From NCBI RefSeq assembly GCF_000374445.1, contig NZ_KB894416.1, positions 1-64,000 of the forward strand: 64,000 nt of DNA, written 5' to 3'. A program made the position numbers and the translations under genes. Below are positions 36,680-45,074 of the stretch, one piece after another. The stretch comes from Actinokineospora enzanensis DSM 44649. Its GTDB lineage: Bacteria; Actinomycetota; Actinomycetes; Mycobacteriales; Pseudonocardiaceae. The notes beneath the pieces were generated by a model. It saw only the letters and a program-made list of their open reading frames with translations. It made no database searches and was not told the DNA's origin. The stretch's first letter is position 1. The number at the start of each line of letters is the position of its first letter.

Positions 36680-36839
36680 GCTTACTTCGTGACGCACCGA
36701 ACAAGACGGTCGCCACGAACGGGCGTCCGGTGTCCCCCGAAGGGCGGTGTTGTCCCCCGAAGAACCGTCATTCGCACACGTCGCGAAACCGCTGTACTGG
36801 GACCCGCACCGACACCGCCGAGCCGCACGAGGAGATGCC

Positions 36840-37046
36840 ATGCGGCCTTGCACGAGGGCGATGGGCGCCGTCGCGGTACTGCTCGCGACGCTCCCGCTCT
36901 CGACCGGCTCCTACCAGCTCGTCGGCGAACAGCCGAGAACGGTGGTCCGGGTCAGCACCCGCCCGACGCCGCCCCCGGCACCCCGCCCGGCGACGACGGA
37001 GTACCCCTGCTCGGCGTCGGTGGACCCTTGCCCGTTAGTGGACTGA
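36840..37046 (+). CDS. Small secreted Pro/Thr-rich protein
   Basis: A 68-aa peptide. Residues 1-24 look like a signal peptide (RAMGAVAVLLATLPLSTGS). The mature part is Pro/Thr-rich (TRPTPPPAPRPATTE) and ends with two Cys (YPCSASVDPCPLVD). GAGGAG lies 5 nt before the ATG. No family recognised. Confidence 0.6.
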   Translation: MRPCTRAMGAVAVLLATLPLSTGSYQLVGEQPRTVVRVSTRPTPPPAPRPATTEYPCSASVDPCPLVD

Positions 37047-37170
37047 CCGGCGCTCGGCACGTTCCGCAACGGCCCGCTCGATCACGGTGGGACACCAGCG
37101 CGTCCGGTGCACGCTCGGCGATGACCACCGGACACAAGGTCACCCTCCCCCGCGCGAGGGGGCACCCGGC

Positions 37171-37206
37171 GATCCGGGCCCGACTCGGGCGAGCCGGGCC
37201 CGGATC
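37171..37206. terminator. 12-bp perfect hairpin in convergent gap
   Basis: GATCCGGGCCCG (37171-37182) pairs with 37195-37206. Together with the hairpin just downstream it separates the convergent small secreted gene and MerR gene. Confidence 0.5.
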
Positions 37207-37223
37207 GTCCACTATGGATGAAC

Positions 37224-37252
37224 CGGGTGCCCCGACCCCCTCGGGGCACCCG
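37224..37252. terminator. 12-bp perfect hairpin near end of MerR gene
   Basis: CGGGTGCCCCGA pairs with TCGGGGCACCCG around a C5 loop, 7 nt beyond the MerR stop on the minus strand. It is a likely bidirectional terminator without a T-run. Confidence 0.65.
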
Positions 37253-37259
37253 ACTCCTG

Positions 37260-38168
37260 TCAGGCGTGCGCGCGCAGGGCCGCGGCGAACCATTCCATCG
37301 ACGGCGCCGCGAGCGGGAAGGGCTCCTGGCCGTTGAGGATGGCCATCAGCTGCCAGTAGCGCTCCACGCGCCGGTCGGTGAACCGGTCGATCTGGTCGGC
37401 CAGCGCCTCCCGCTGGTCCGCGGGCAGGTCCGCGGACACGATCCGGTCCAGGATCTCCTTGCCCTGCGCGGATTCCGGGGCGACACCCGCCGCCACGGCC
37501 GTGCCCGCGTGTTCGATGACACGGGTGGGGTCCGGCGAGGCGACCAGCTGTTCGCCTTGGGCGCCGGTGACCGCCATCTCCCGGACGCGGGCGCGGAAGT
37601 CCGCGTCCGCGACCAGCTCGGCCAGCTCCACCCAGGCGTCCACCTGGGCGGCGGACGGCTCGTCCGGCAGGTCGGCGGGCAGTGCCCGCATGGCCTTGCC
37701 GATGTGCGCGCCGGGGGCGTCCGGGGCCAGGTCCGCGAACGTCTCGTCCACGAACTCGTCGATGACGCGCTGCCGCTCCACCGCGGACAGTCGGGCCATT
37801 TTGTTCATCAGTCTCATCTCCTCGGTCGTGCTTCCTCGTCGGGCGACCGATGTCAGCACCGCGCGCCGCAGGCGCAGGGTGCGGATCTCCGCGTCGATGG
37901 CGCGCACATGCGTGCGAGCCACGTCGGCCAACGTCACCTGTTCGCGCAGTACCCGCGTCACCGTGTCCAGGTCCACGCCCAGCTCGCGCAACGTGCGCAC
38001 GAGGTCGAGGCGGGCGACCGCCTCGGTGTCGTAGAGCCGGTATCCCCCATGGGACCGGTCGGTCGGCGGCACGACCCCGCTGTCTGACCAGAAGCGGATC
38101 GTGCGTACCGAGAGGCCGGTGCGGGTGGCGAGCTGTCCGATGGTGAACAGGTCGGTTCGGTCGTCCAC
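37260..38168 (-). CDS. MerR family transcriptional regulator
   Basis: A 302-aa activator-type regulator with an N-terminal MerR winged helix (FTIGQLATRTGLSVRTIRFW, GYRLYDTEAVARL) and a helical dimerisation stretch. A long C-terminal helical domain (about 130-302) probably binds a ligand, as in TipA/BmrR-like proteins. An inverted repeat overlapping its own promoter suggests autoregulation. No obvious dedicated target gene is adjacent. Confidence 0.92.
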   Translation of the reverse strand: MDDRTDLFTIGQLATRTGLSVRTIRFWSDSGVVPPTDRSHGGYRLYDTEAVARLDLVRTLRELGVDLDTVTRVLREQVTLADVARTHVRAIDAEIRTLRLRRAVLTSVARRGSTTEEMRLMNKMARLSAVERQRVIDEFVDETFADLAPDAPGAHIGKAMRALPADLPDEPSAAQVDAWVELAELVADADFRARVREMAVTGAQGEQLVASPDPTRVIEHAGTAVAAGVAPESAQGKEILDRIVSADLPADQREALADQIDRFTDRRVERYWQLMAILNGQEPFPLAAPSMEWFAAALRAHA

Positions 38169-38177
38169 GTGGATAGC

Positions 38178-38206
38178 CTCAACCTTCCAGCGGCTGGAGA
38201 GTCAAG
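38178..38206 (-). promoter_or_regulatory. MerR autoregulatory operator/promoter
   Basis: A CCAGC-G-GCTGG inverted repeat (38187-38197) lies between a TTGACT-like -35 and a GGCTAT-like -10 (minus strand) with an extended spacer, the geometry of MerR-type promoters. It ends just before the GTG at 38168. Confidence 0.65.
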
Positions 38207-38233
38207 CGCGCACCCCGGGGAATGCGGTGTGGA

Positions 38234-38719
38234 TCACTCCACCCCGGCGGGTCGCGCCGCGTCGAGCACCCTGGCCAGCAGGCTGACCAGCTGCTTTCGT
38301 TCGTCCGGGGCGAGCGTGGCGAGCAGTTCGTCCTCGGTCTCGACCACGCACACGTCGAACTCGCGCAGCGCGGCCGCGCCCTCCTCGGTGAGCGCGACGA
38401 GGTTGCGCCGCCGGTTCGCCGGGTCCGGGTTGCGGGTGACGTACCCGGCGGAGACGAGGTCGTTGAGCACGCCGACGAGGTCGCTGCCGTCGAGCGACAG
38501 CCGCCTGCTGATGTCGGCCTGGGTGACCGGGCCCGCCTCGTCGACGGCGGCCAGCACGGCGTAGTGCCACTTGCGGATGCCGTGCCGGACGAACCGCTCC
38601 TGCAGTGACTGGTGCGAGCGCAGGGCGGCACGGCCGAGCAGCCACACCAGCCCGTGGTCACGCCCGCGCGGGGTGGCCCCGACCTCCTCGACCTCGCAGT
38701 GCACGTCACGCATGGCCAT
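38234..38719 (-). CDS. MarR family transcriptional regulator
   Basis: A 161-aa regulator with the MarR winged helix (HYAVLAAVDEAGPVTQADIS, LDGSDLVGVLNDLVSAG, wing DPANRRRNLVALT). It is transcribed divergently from a quinone oxidoreductase, with two matching 13-bp palindromes between them. The likely role is a repressor of itself and the oxidoreductase, released by a quinone or phenolic. A GTG one codon upstream and an ATG two codons downstream are alternative starts. Confidence 0.92.
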   Translation of the reverse strand: MAMRDVHCEVEEVGATPRGRDHGLVWLLGRAALRSHQSLQERFVRHGIRKWHYAVLAAVDEAGPVTQADISRRLSLDGSDLVGVLNDLVSAGYVTRNPDPANRRRNLVALTEEGAAALREFDVCVVETEDELLATLAPDERKQLVSLLARVLDAARPAGVE

Positions 38720-38749
38720 CACGGTACTGGTCGGGTTTCCCGCGATCGG

Positions 38750-38787
38750 CTATGTTGGTCTTACCAATATTGGTATTACCAACATAG
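38750..38787. promoter_or_regulatory. Two tandem MarR operators, TTGGT-N3-ACCAA
   Basis: TTGGT-CTT-ACCAA (38755-38767) and TTGGT-ATT-ACCAA (38770-38782) are two 13-bp palindromes with centres 15 bp apart. They also form a larger symmetry with CTATGTTGGT at 38750 matching ACCAACATAG ending at 38787. They lie between the divergent MarR and oxidoreductase genes, so occupancy would shut both promoters. Confidence 0.85.
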
Positions 38788-38799
38788 GGGGAAACGTCC

Positions 38800-39768
38800 A
38801 TGCGACGTGTGCGCTACTACGAACACGGCGGCCCGGAGGTCCTGCGCCTGGAGGAGGCGGACGTGCCGACGCCGGGGCCGGGCCAGGCGCTGGTGCAGGT
38901 GGACGCGATCGGCGCGAACTTCGTCGACACGAAGTTCCGCGCAGGCGGCCTGGGGATCTTCACCCGCCCGCTGCCCGGCGAGCTGACCGGCGACGTCGTC
39001 GGCACGGTCACCGCCGTCGGCCCGGACACCACCCGGGTCGCGGTCGGCGACCGGGTGGCCGCCCTGGCCGACCCGGCCTTCGCCGAGTACGTGCTGGTCG
39101 ACGCCGAATGGTCGGCCCCGGTCCCGGATGGCATGACCGACACCGCCGCCAGCACCCTGGCCATGACCGCCCCCGTGGCGTTGCGCGTCCTGCGCACCGG
39201 CCACCTCGGCGAGGGCGAGACGGTGCTGGTGCACGCGGCGGCGGGCGGTATCGGGCACCTCGCGGTCCAGCTGGCGAGGCTGCTCGGCGCGGGAACGGTC
39301 ATCGCCACCGCGAGTTCGGCGGCGAAGCTGGAGTTCGCGCGGTCCCTGGGCGCGGACGTCGCGGTCGACTACACGCAGCCGGACTGGGTGGACCAGGTTC
39401 GCGCGGCCGTGCCGGGCGGTGTGGACGTCATCGCGGACTCGATCGGGGGCGAGATCACCCAGCAGGGCATGCAGCTGTTGGCGCCGTTCGGCCGCACGAT
39501 CGTCTACGGCGCGGCGAGCGGCGCGCTGGCCGACGTTCGGTTCGTCGACCTCGCGCCGTTGAAGTACGCGGGCGGTTTCTCGTTGCTGGCCTGGCGCGCG
39601 GCCCGCCCCGAGCAGGCTCGTGAGGAGATGACGGAACTCGCGGGGTATCTGCGCGACGGCCGCCTGCGGGTGACACTGCACGGGGAGTACCCGATGAGCG
39701 AGACGGCCGAGGTCCACCGGCTGCTGGAGGACCGGGGCCAGATCGGTCGCCTGATCGTGCGCCCCTGA
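38800..39768 (+). CDS. NADPH:quinone oxidoreductase (zinc-independent MDR family)
   Basis: A 322-aa medium-chain dehydrogenase/reductase. It has VRYYEHGGPEVLRLEEADVP at the N-terminus, GANFVDTKFRAG, GELTGDVVGTV, and the NADPH-binding motif HAAAGGIGHLAVQLARLLGA. The zinc-ligand Cys/His set of alcohol dehydrogenases is absent, so it is quinone-reductase-like. It is controlled with the divergent MarR gene through the shared palindromes. Confidence 0.93.
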   Translation: MRRVRYYEHGGPEVLRLEEADVPTPGPGQALVQVDAIGANFVDTKFRAGGLGIFTRPLPGELTGDVVGTVTAVGPDTTRVAVGDRVAALADPAFAEYVLVDAEWSAPVPDGMTDTAASTLAMTAPVALRVLRTGHLGEGETVLVHAAAGGIGHLAVQLARLLGAGTVIATASSAAKLEFARSLGADVAVDYTQPDWVDQVRAAVPGGVDVIADSIGGEITQQGMQLLAPFGRTIVYGAASGALADVRFVDLAPLKYAGGFSLLAWRAARPEQAREEMTELAGYLRDGRLRVTLHGEYPMSETAEVHRLLEDRGQIGRLIVRP

Positions 39769-39806
39769 CCCGGAACCCACCGGGACGTCGGGCCGTTGGA
39801 GGTGGC

Positions 39807-40097
39807 GTGGACACCCTGGAAGCGGTGCTGACCTGGAGCATCCCGCTCTCCACGCTCACCGTGGTCGGTGTGGGCGTGTACGAGATGCGCAGGCAGAAGC
39901 GGCGCAACAAGCACGGCACACCGGTCACCGCCACCTACATCAACGAGTTCACCGCGATGTTCTACGGCACCAAGCGCGTGGAGCTCGACCACCGCGACTC
40001 GACGTCCCTGCTCCGCGAGGAGGACGCCCAGGGCGCCCCGCCGGGCTCGGACCCCGCCCAGGGCGTGATCTACGTCCGGCGTCCACCAACAGACTGA
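39807..40097 (+). CDS. Small single-pass membrane protein (DUF6191-like)
   Basis: A 96-aa protein with one N-terminal TM helix (about 5-25), a basic stop-transfer stretch (MRRQKRRNKHG) and a conserved cytoplasmic part (FTAMFYGTKRVELDHRD). GGAGG precedes the GTG. The pattern matches the DUF6191 family of unknown function. Its TGA and the stop of the convergent next gene abut as TGATCA, leaving no gap. Confidence 0.75.
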   Translation: MDTLEAVLTWSIPLSTLTVVGVGVYEMRRQKRRNKHGTPVTATYINEFTAMFYGTKRVELDHRDSTSLLREEDAQGAPPGSDPAQGVIYVRRPPTD

Positions 40098-41201
40098 TCA
40101 GCCACCCAAGGTCGGGAAGACCGCGCGCACCTCGTCGAACAGGACCGGGTAGCGGCCGTGCCCGAACGCGACGGCGGTGTTCCACAGCGCGTCGGCGGCC
40201 GCTACCAGCGGGTCGTCCTGCTGCCCGGCCAAGATCGCGGGCAATGCCATGGCCTGCTGGAGGCAGTTGTCGGTCCGGCCGTCCGGCCCGGTGACGGTGG
40301 TGTGCCGGACGCGGTCGTCGGACAGCATCCGGCCGAAGGCGGCGTTGAAGTCGTCGAAGGGCGGGGGTAACGGCTCGCCGCTGTCGACCGCCGCGAGGGC
40401 GGGGACGATCCAGTCGATGTCCGCCAGGCCCGCCTCGGTGTAGCCACGCCGGATCGCCCAGCGCGTGACCCGGCGCTGGGTGGCCGGGTCGGCCTCGGCC
40501 AGGGCGTCGACAAGGTCGCGGTCGAGGTGGGCCAGGCTGATCACGTTGCCGTGCAGGGGACGCAGTCGCGGGCTGGGCATCCTGCCGCCCCAGGTCTCGA
40601 TCTCCTCGGCCGCCTGCCGCAGCACGGCGTCCTGTGCACGGGCGCGACGGTCGGCCTCGGCGATCTCCGCGCGGTCGCGGGGTGGCGGGAGCGTGGCCGG
40701 GACACTGTGCCAGTACGCGGCGTGCAGGCTGGTCTGCCGGATCACCTCGTCCGGTGCGGGCGGCGCGGGCCAGAACTGGAGAAGGTAGCGGTCCACCTCC
40801 GGCTCGCCTGCCATCCGGGTGTCGTGGGCGTGCCCCTCGTCCATGCCCACCGCGCAGTAGCGCACCCGGTAGTCGCCCGCCGCCAATCCCAGCGGCACGG
40901 CGACATCGCTGTCCCAGTCGGCGAGCACGGTGTCACCATCGGAGCGGAACGGCGCCTCGACGACCTCCTCCCATTCCTCGCCCACCGGCGGCTCCGCGTC
41001 GTGCGTCTCGACGGTCAACCCCACCGAACCCGTGTGCAGACCGGTGACCAGGTGCAGCGCGCCCGACACCGCCGCCCCGCACAGCCCGTTGCGCTGCCCG
41101 GCCAGGCACCCTTCCAAGTCCGCGAACTCGTAGCCGGACCGCACGTAGAACTGCGCGTAGTGCACCCGGATGTCACCGCTCATCACCACTCGCACGGTCA
41201 T
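40098..41201 (-). CDS. Hypothetical protein, paralogue B of a tandem pair
   Basis: A 367-aa protein. The N-terminal domain (about 1-150) has VHYAQFYV, GQRNGLCGAA, VTGLHTG, EEWEEVVEA and ends RYLLQFWPAPP. A charged helical linker (about 165-200) leads to a C-terminal domain (LDRDLVDALAE, RWAIRRGYTEAGL, VAFGHGRYPVLFDEVR). It is equal in length to the gene upstream and similar throughout. No function recognised; the N domain faintly recalls ComJ-like immunity proteins, but this is uncertain. Only 1 nt separates it from paralogue A. Confidence 0.8.
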   Translation of the reverse strand: MTVRVVMSGDIRVHYAQFYVRSGYEFADLEGCLAGQRNGLCGAAVSGALHLVTGLHTGSVGLTVETHDAEPPVGEEWEEVVEAPFRSDGDTVLADWDSDVAVPLGLAAGDYRVRYCAVGMDEGHAHDTRMAGEPEVDRYLLQFWPAPPAPDEVIRQTSLHAAYWHSVPATLPPPRDRAEIAEADRRARAQDAVLRQAAEEIETWGGRMPSPRLRPLHGNVISLAHLDRDLVDALAEADPATQRRVTRWAIRRGYTEAGLADIDWIVPALAAVDSGEPLPPPFDDFNAAFGRMLSDDRVRHTTVTGPDGRTDNCLQQAMALPAILAGQQDDPLVAAADALWNTAVAFGHGRYPVLFDEVRAVFPTLGG

Positions 41202-41202
41202 G

Positions 41203-42306
41203 TCAGCCCACCAATCCCGGGAACGCTCGGCGCACCTCGGCGAACAACTCCCCGTATCGGCCGTGTCCGAACGCCGCCGCGCCGTTCCACAGTGCGTCGA
41301 GGGCGGCCGCCAGCGGATCCGGTTCCAGCTCCGAGAAGATCGCCGGGAACGCCATGGCCTGCTGCAACATGTCGTTTGGTGGACCGATGATCGAGGGCAC
41401 TGTGGTGACCGGGACTCGTTCGTCGCCCAGGACCCGTTCCCATCCGTCGCGTCGGTCGGCGAACCACGGCGTCAACGGCTCACCACGATCCACCGCGGCG
41501 AGCGCGTCCACGACCCAGTCGACCTCGTCCAGCCGCGCCTCGACAAACGCGCGGCGGATCACCCACCGCGCGACCAGCCGCTGCGTGTCACCGTCGAGCC
41601 GCTCGACCGCGTCGACCAGGTCACGGTCCAGCGTCGACAGGCTCCGCGCACTGCCATCGATGGCGCGCAAGCGATCGCTGGGCGCCCGACCGCCCCACGA
41701 CAGCGCCTCGGATCGCAGGCGTTGCTCCTCGGCCGCCCGCGCCCGCTCGATCCGGTCCAGCCGCTCCGCCTCGGCCTGCTCCTCGGGCGACGGCGGAGCC
41801 GGTTGCTCACTCGCGAACCGGTGCCAGTAGGTCGCGTTGGCACTGCTCTCCCGGACGATCCGGTCCGGTTCCGGTGGCGCGGGCCAGAACTGGAGCAGGT
41901 AGTGCTCCACGACCCGCGGCTCCTCGTCCAGGTCCGGCCAGGAGTCCTCGTCCAACCCGCGACCGCAATACCGCACCCGGTAGGAGACCGACTCCAGGTC
42001 CAGCGGCCATGACCGCTCCCCCGCCCACGCGACCAGCATCACCGGCCCCGCAGGCAGGAACGACGCCTCGACGACTTCCTCCCACTCGTCACCCACCGAC
42101 GGCTCGGTCTCGTGCGCCTCGATCGTGAACCCGACATCGCCGGTGTGCAGACCGGTGATCAGGAACAACGACCCCGGCATGGCCGCCCCGCACAACCCGT
42201 TGCGCTGACCACCGAAACACTCGCCGAGCTCCTGCCACCGCAGCCCGCTCTCGACATAGGCCTGCCCATAGCTCACGCCCACATCGCCACTCATCAACAC
42301 CCGCAC
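41203..42306 (-). CDS. Hypothetical protein, paralogue A of a tandem pair
   Basis: A 367-aa paralogue of the following gene, sharing GQRNGLCGAA, ITGLHTGDVGFTIEAHETEP, DEWEEVVEASF, HYLLQFWPAPP, LDRDLVDAVE and FGHGRYGELFAEVRRAFPGL. The GTG start is set by AGGGGG 6 nt upstream and by the equal length of the paralogue. It lies downstream of the NADAR and HelR genes on the same strand and may be co-transcribed with them. Function unknown. Confidence 0.8.
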   Translation of the reverse strand: MRVLMSGDVGVSYGQAYVESGLRWQELGECFGGQRNGLCGAAMPGSLFLITGLHTGDVGFTIEAHETEPSVGDEWEEVVEASFLPAGPVMLVAWAGERSWPLDLESVSYRVRYCGRGLDEDSWPDLDEEPRVVEHYLLQFWPAPPEPDRIVRESSANATYWHRFASEQPAPPSPEEQAEAERLDRIERARAAEEQRLRSEALSWGGRAPSDRLRAIDGSARSLSTLDRDLVDAVERLDGDTQRLVARWVIRRAFVEARLDEVDWVVDALAAVDRGEPLTPWFADRRDGWERVLGDERVPVTTVPSIIGPPNDMLQQAMAFPAIFSELEPDPLAAALDALWNGAAAFGHGRYGELFAEVRRAFPGLVG

Positions 42307-42354
42307 GGCTTCCCCCTTCGCGTCGGGGGGAATCCTGCACCAGGGCACCGACAA

Positions 42355-42912
42355 TCAACCGACAAGTCCGGCGAGCAACGCCCTGGTCTCGCACAACGCG
42401 AACCCGAGCAGGTTCGAGCCCTGCCAGTCGGCCGGGTTCTCGGCGCGCGGGTCATCGGCCGCCAAACCGATGCCCCACACCGTGTCCAGCGGGCTCGCCT
42501 CGACCAGCACGCGGTCGCCCGTGCCCAGCAGGAACGCGCGCAGGTCCGGGTTCTGGCCGAACTTGGCCACGCTCGCCGCCAGCACGATCTCGTAACGGGC
42601 CGCTTCCCAGACCTCGGCGTCGAATCCGCGCACGCCGCGGCCGAGATCCTTGGCCTGCTTGGGATGCCCGGCCGCGAGGATCTCCGCCGCGCTCGACGCG
42701 TCGTCGAACAGGGTCGCCTTGCGCCACATCATGTAGTGCTCGGCGCTGGCGAACTCCTGTCCGTCCACTTGGAACAGGGCGGGCCACCACTGGCTCAGAC
42801 AGCCCTTGCCGATGCTCCCGTCGCGCTCCGGTTGATGTCCCCAGAAGAACAGGAACTTGACACGTTCGCCGGAGCGCGTCCGGGCCAGCAGGTCGTCGAG
42901 GTTCGCACGCAT
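42355..42912 (-). CDS. NADAR family protein (ADP-ribose/ribosyl N-glycosidase fold, YbiA-like)
   Basis: A 185-aa protein with KFLFFWGHQP, ASAEHYMMWRKATLF and GFDAEVWEAARYEIV followed by SPLDTVWGIGL, the conserved blocks of the NADAR superfamily. Members cleave N-glycosidic bonds in ribosylated metabolites, and some reverse guanosine ADP-ribosylation in DNA. It lies 10 nt downstream of helR. The biological substrate here is unknown. Confidence 0.88.
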   Translation of the reverse strand: MRANLDDLLARTRSGERVKFLFFWGHQPERDGSIGKGCLSQWWPALFQVDGQEFASAEHYMMWRKATLFDDASSAAEILAAGHPKQAKDLGRGVRGFDAEVWEAARYEIVLAASVAKFGQNPDLRAFLLGTGDRVLVEASPLDTVWGIGLAADDPRAENPADWQGSNLLGFALCETRALLAGLVG

Positions 42913-42922
42913 GGGAACGAGT

Positions 42923-44977
42923 CTAGAAGCCCGGTTCCACCGGATTTCGCTCCCGCAGGCGGGCGAGCACGTCCGGGATCGGACCGGTGTGGACGATGCC
43001 CAGCCGCTGGGTGGCCCGCGTCATGGCGACGTACAGGTCGTTGTGCCCGAGCACCCCGGCCAGGATGACCTCCGGGTCGACCACCACGACCGCGTCGAAC
43101 TCCAGCCCCTTCGCCTGGTCGGGGGGAAGGACCACGACCGGGTCGATCGGGTCCGGCGACAGCGACAACGACAGCGCCGACGCCAGCTCCTCGACCCGCC
43201 CGGCCGGGGCGATGATCGCCAGGTGGCCGTCCGTGTGCGCCGCCACCAGCTCGGCGACGACCTGGACCGGGTCCGCCGCCCGCTGCCGCCACGGCGGCAC
43301 CCCGGTCGACCGCACCGAGCCGGGCGGCCGCAGGTCGGGGTGGTGCGCGGCGAGCAGGTCGGCGGTCGCGTCCATGATCTCCGCCGGGGTCCGGTAGTTG
43401 ACCGTGAGCTGGGCGAGCCGCCACCGGTCGGCCAGGTGCGGGCCGAGCACCCGCGCCCACGAGGACGCGCCGGCCGGGGTGCCGGTCTGGGCCAGGTCGC
43501 CGACGATCGTCATGGACCGGCTGGGGTCGCGGCGCATCAGCATCCGCCAGGCCATCTCGGACAGCTCCTGTGCCTCGTCGACCACCACGTGCCCGTAGGT
43601 GGCCCGCTGCCCCGAGCCGACCAGCACCGCCGCCTCGTCCAGCAGCGGGATGTCGGCGGCGCTCCAACCGTCGGACCGCCCGATCAGGTCGGCCACCACA
43701 CCTTCGGGGGAGAGTTCCGGCCACACCGCGTCCATCTCGGCCTGCACCTCGGCGTCGGCGAGCAGCGAGTCCCGCAGTGCCACCCGGTCGACCTCGTCGA
43801 GCAGCGTGCGCGGGCCGCCGTCCACCTCGGGGTCGAACACCACACCGGCGGCCGCGAGGGCCTTGATGTCGGCCGCGCCCAGCCTGCCGTCGGCGCTGCC
43901 GCCGTCGAGGGCCTCGCCGGTGTCGCTGAGCACCACGGCCTCCATGAGGTCGGCCAGGCGCCCGGTGAGCGTCGCCACGACCTCGTGCTGGAACACCATC
44001 CTGGCGTGGTTGTGCGGCATCGACGCGGCCCGCGCCTTGGTCGCCGCGTGCCGCCAGTCGACCGGTTCGAGCGTCAGCGCCTGGCCCTCGAAGTCGATGT
44101 CCACCGGGGTCTCCGGCAGCACGACCCGCGCCCGCACCTCGGCCGCCACCCGCTCGGCCAGGTACGCGTCACCCTTCCCGGCCGCGACGTCCGGCGGGTC
44201 GACGCGGGTGATCCCGACGTCTGGGTAGAGGTCGGGGATCGTCGCCGTGACCACGCTGTTCTCGCCCAGGCCGGGCAGGACTTGACCGATGTAGTCGAGG
44301 AACACCTGGTTGGGACCGATCACCAGCACACCGCGCGCACGCAGGTGCTCACGCGTGTAGAGCAGGTAGGCGACGCGGTGCAGCGCGACCACGGTCTTGC
44401 CGGTGCCCGGACCGCCCTGGACGACCAGCGCGCCGCCGTGCTCGTCGCGGATGATCCGGTCCTGCTCGGTACGCAGGGTGGTGACGATGTCGCGCATGCG
44501 CCCGGTCCGCGCCACGCTCACGGCGGCCAGCAGCGCCGCCTCCCCGGTCAGCCCGGCCTGACCGGCGGCCTCGGCGTCGAGCAGCTCGTCGTCCAGCCCG
44601 ACCACGACCCGCCCGCGCGTGGCGATCCGTCTGCGCCGCCGCACGCCATCGGGCGCTCCCGCCGTGGCGGTGTAGAAGGCGCGCGCGACCGGCGCCCGCC
44701 AGTCGACCAGCAGCGCTTCCTCGTCGTCGTCCCGGAACAACCCGGTCCGTCCGATGTAGACGCGACGGCCGTCGTCGAGGTCCAGCCGCCCGAAGCACAG
44801 CCCGTCCTCCACGGCCGCCAGCCTGGCCGCCTCGGCCCGCCACACCGCCCCGGTCTCGGCGTCCTCGGCCTTCTCCACCCGCCGCGCCGCCTCCACCCGC
44901 AGCCCGTCCAGGTGCGCGTAGAGGCCGGAGACGTACTCCTGCTCAGCGGAAACTTCTTCACGTTCAGTATCAGACAA
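42923..44977 (-). CDS. helR: HelD/HelR-type RNA polymerase recycling ATPase
   Basis: A 684-aa UvrD-like ATPase of the actinobacterial HelD class. An N-terminal coiled coil (about 8-60) enters the RNAP secondary channel in known relatives. The first RecA-like half has Walker A GGPGTGKT (188-195). The second half has DEAQELS, VNYRTPAEIM and LYVAMTRATQ. HelD/HelR proteins pull stalled RNAP off DNA, and HelR displaces rifamycins. No rifamycin-associated element is visible in the 97 bp upstream. NADAR follows after 10 nt. Confidence 0.88.
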   Translation of the reverse strand: MSDTEREEVSAEQEYVSGLYAHLDGLRVEAARRVEKAEDAETGAVWRAEAARLAAVEDGLCFGRLDLDDGRRVYIGRTGLFRDDDEEALLVDWRAPVARAFYTATAGAPDGVRRRRRIATRGRVVVGLDDELLDAEAAGQAGLTGEAALLAAVSVARTGRMRDIVTTLRTEQDRIIRDEHGGALVVQGGPGTGKTVVALHRVAYLLYTREHLRARGVLVIGPNQVFLDYIGQVLPGLGENSVVTATIPDLYPDVGITRVDPPDVAAGKGDAYLAERVAAEVRARVVLPETPVDIDFEGQALTLEPVDWRHAATKARAASMPHNHARMVFQHEVVATLTGRLADLMEAVVLSDTGEALDGGSADGRLGAADIKALAAAGVVFDPEVDGGPRTLLDEVDRVALRDSLLADAEVQAEMDAVWPELSPEGVVADLIGRSDGWSAADIPLLDEAAVLVGSGQRATYGHVVVDEAQELSEMAWRMLMRRDPSRSMTIVGDLAQTGTPAGASSWARVLGPHLADRWRLAQLTVNYRTPAEIMDATADLLAAHHPDLRPPGSVRSTGVPPWRQRAADPVQVVAELVAAHTDGHLAIIAPAGRVEELASALSLSLSPDPIDPVVVLPPDQAKGLEFDAVVVVDPEVILAGVLGHNDLYVAMTRATQRLGIVHTGPIPDVLARLRERNPVEPGF

Positions 44978-45074
44978 AACCGTCGCGCCCCCACGAATCG
45001 GCGATCAACTACGACAAAGCATGCCCGCGAATTCGCCGGAAAAACAGACTTGTAGTTTTTGACACCTTCAGTCG

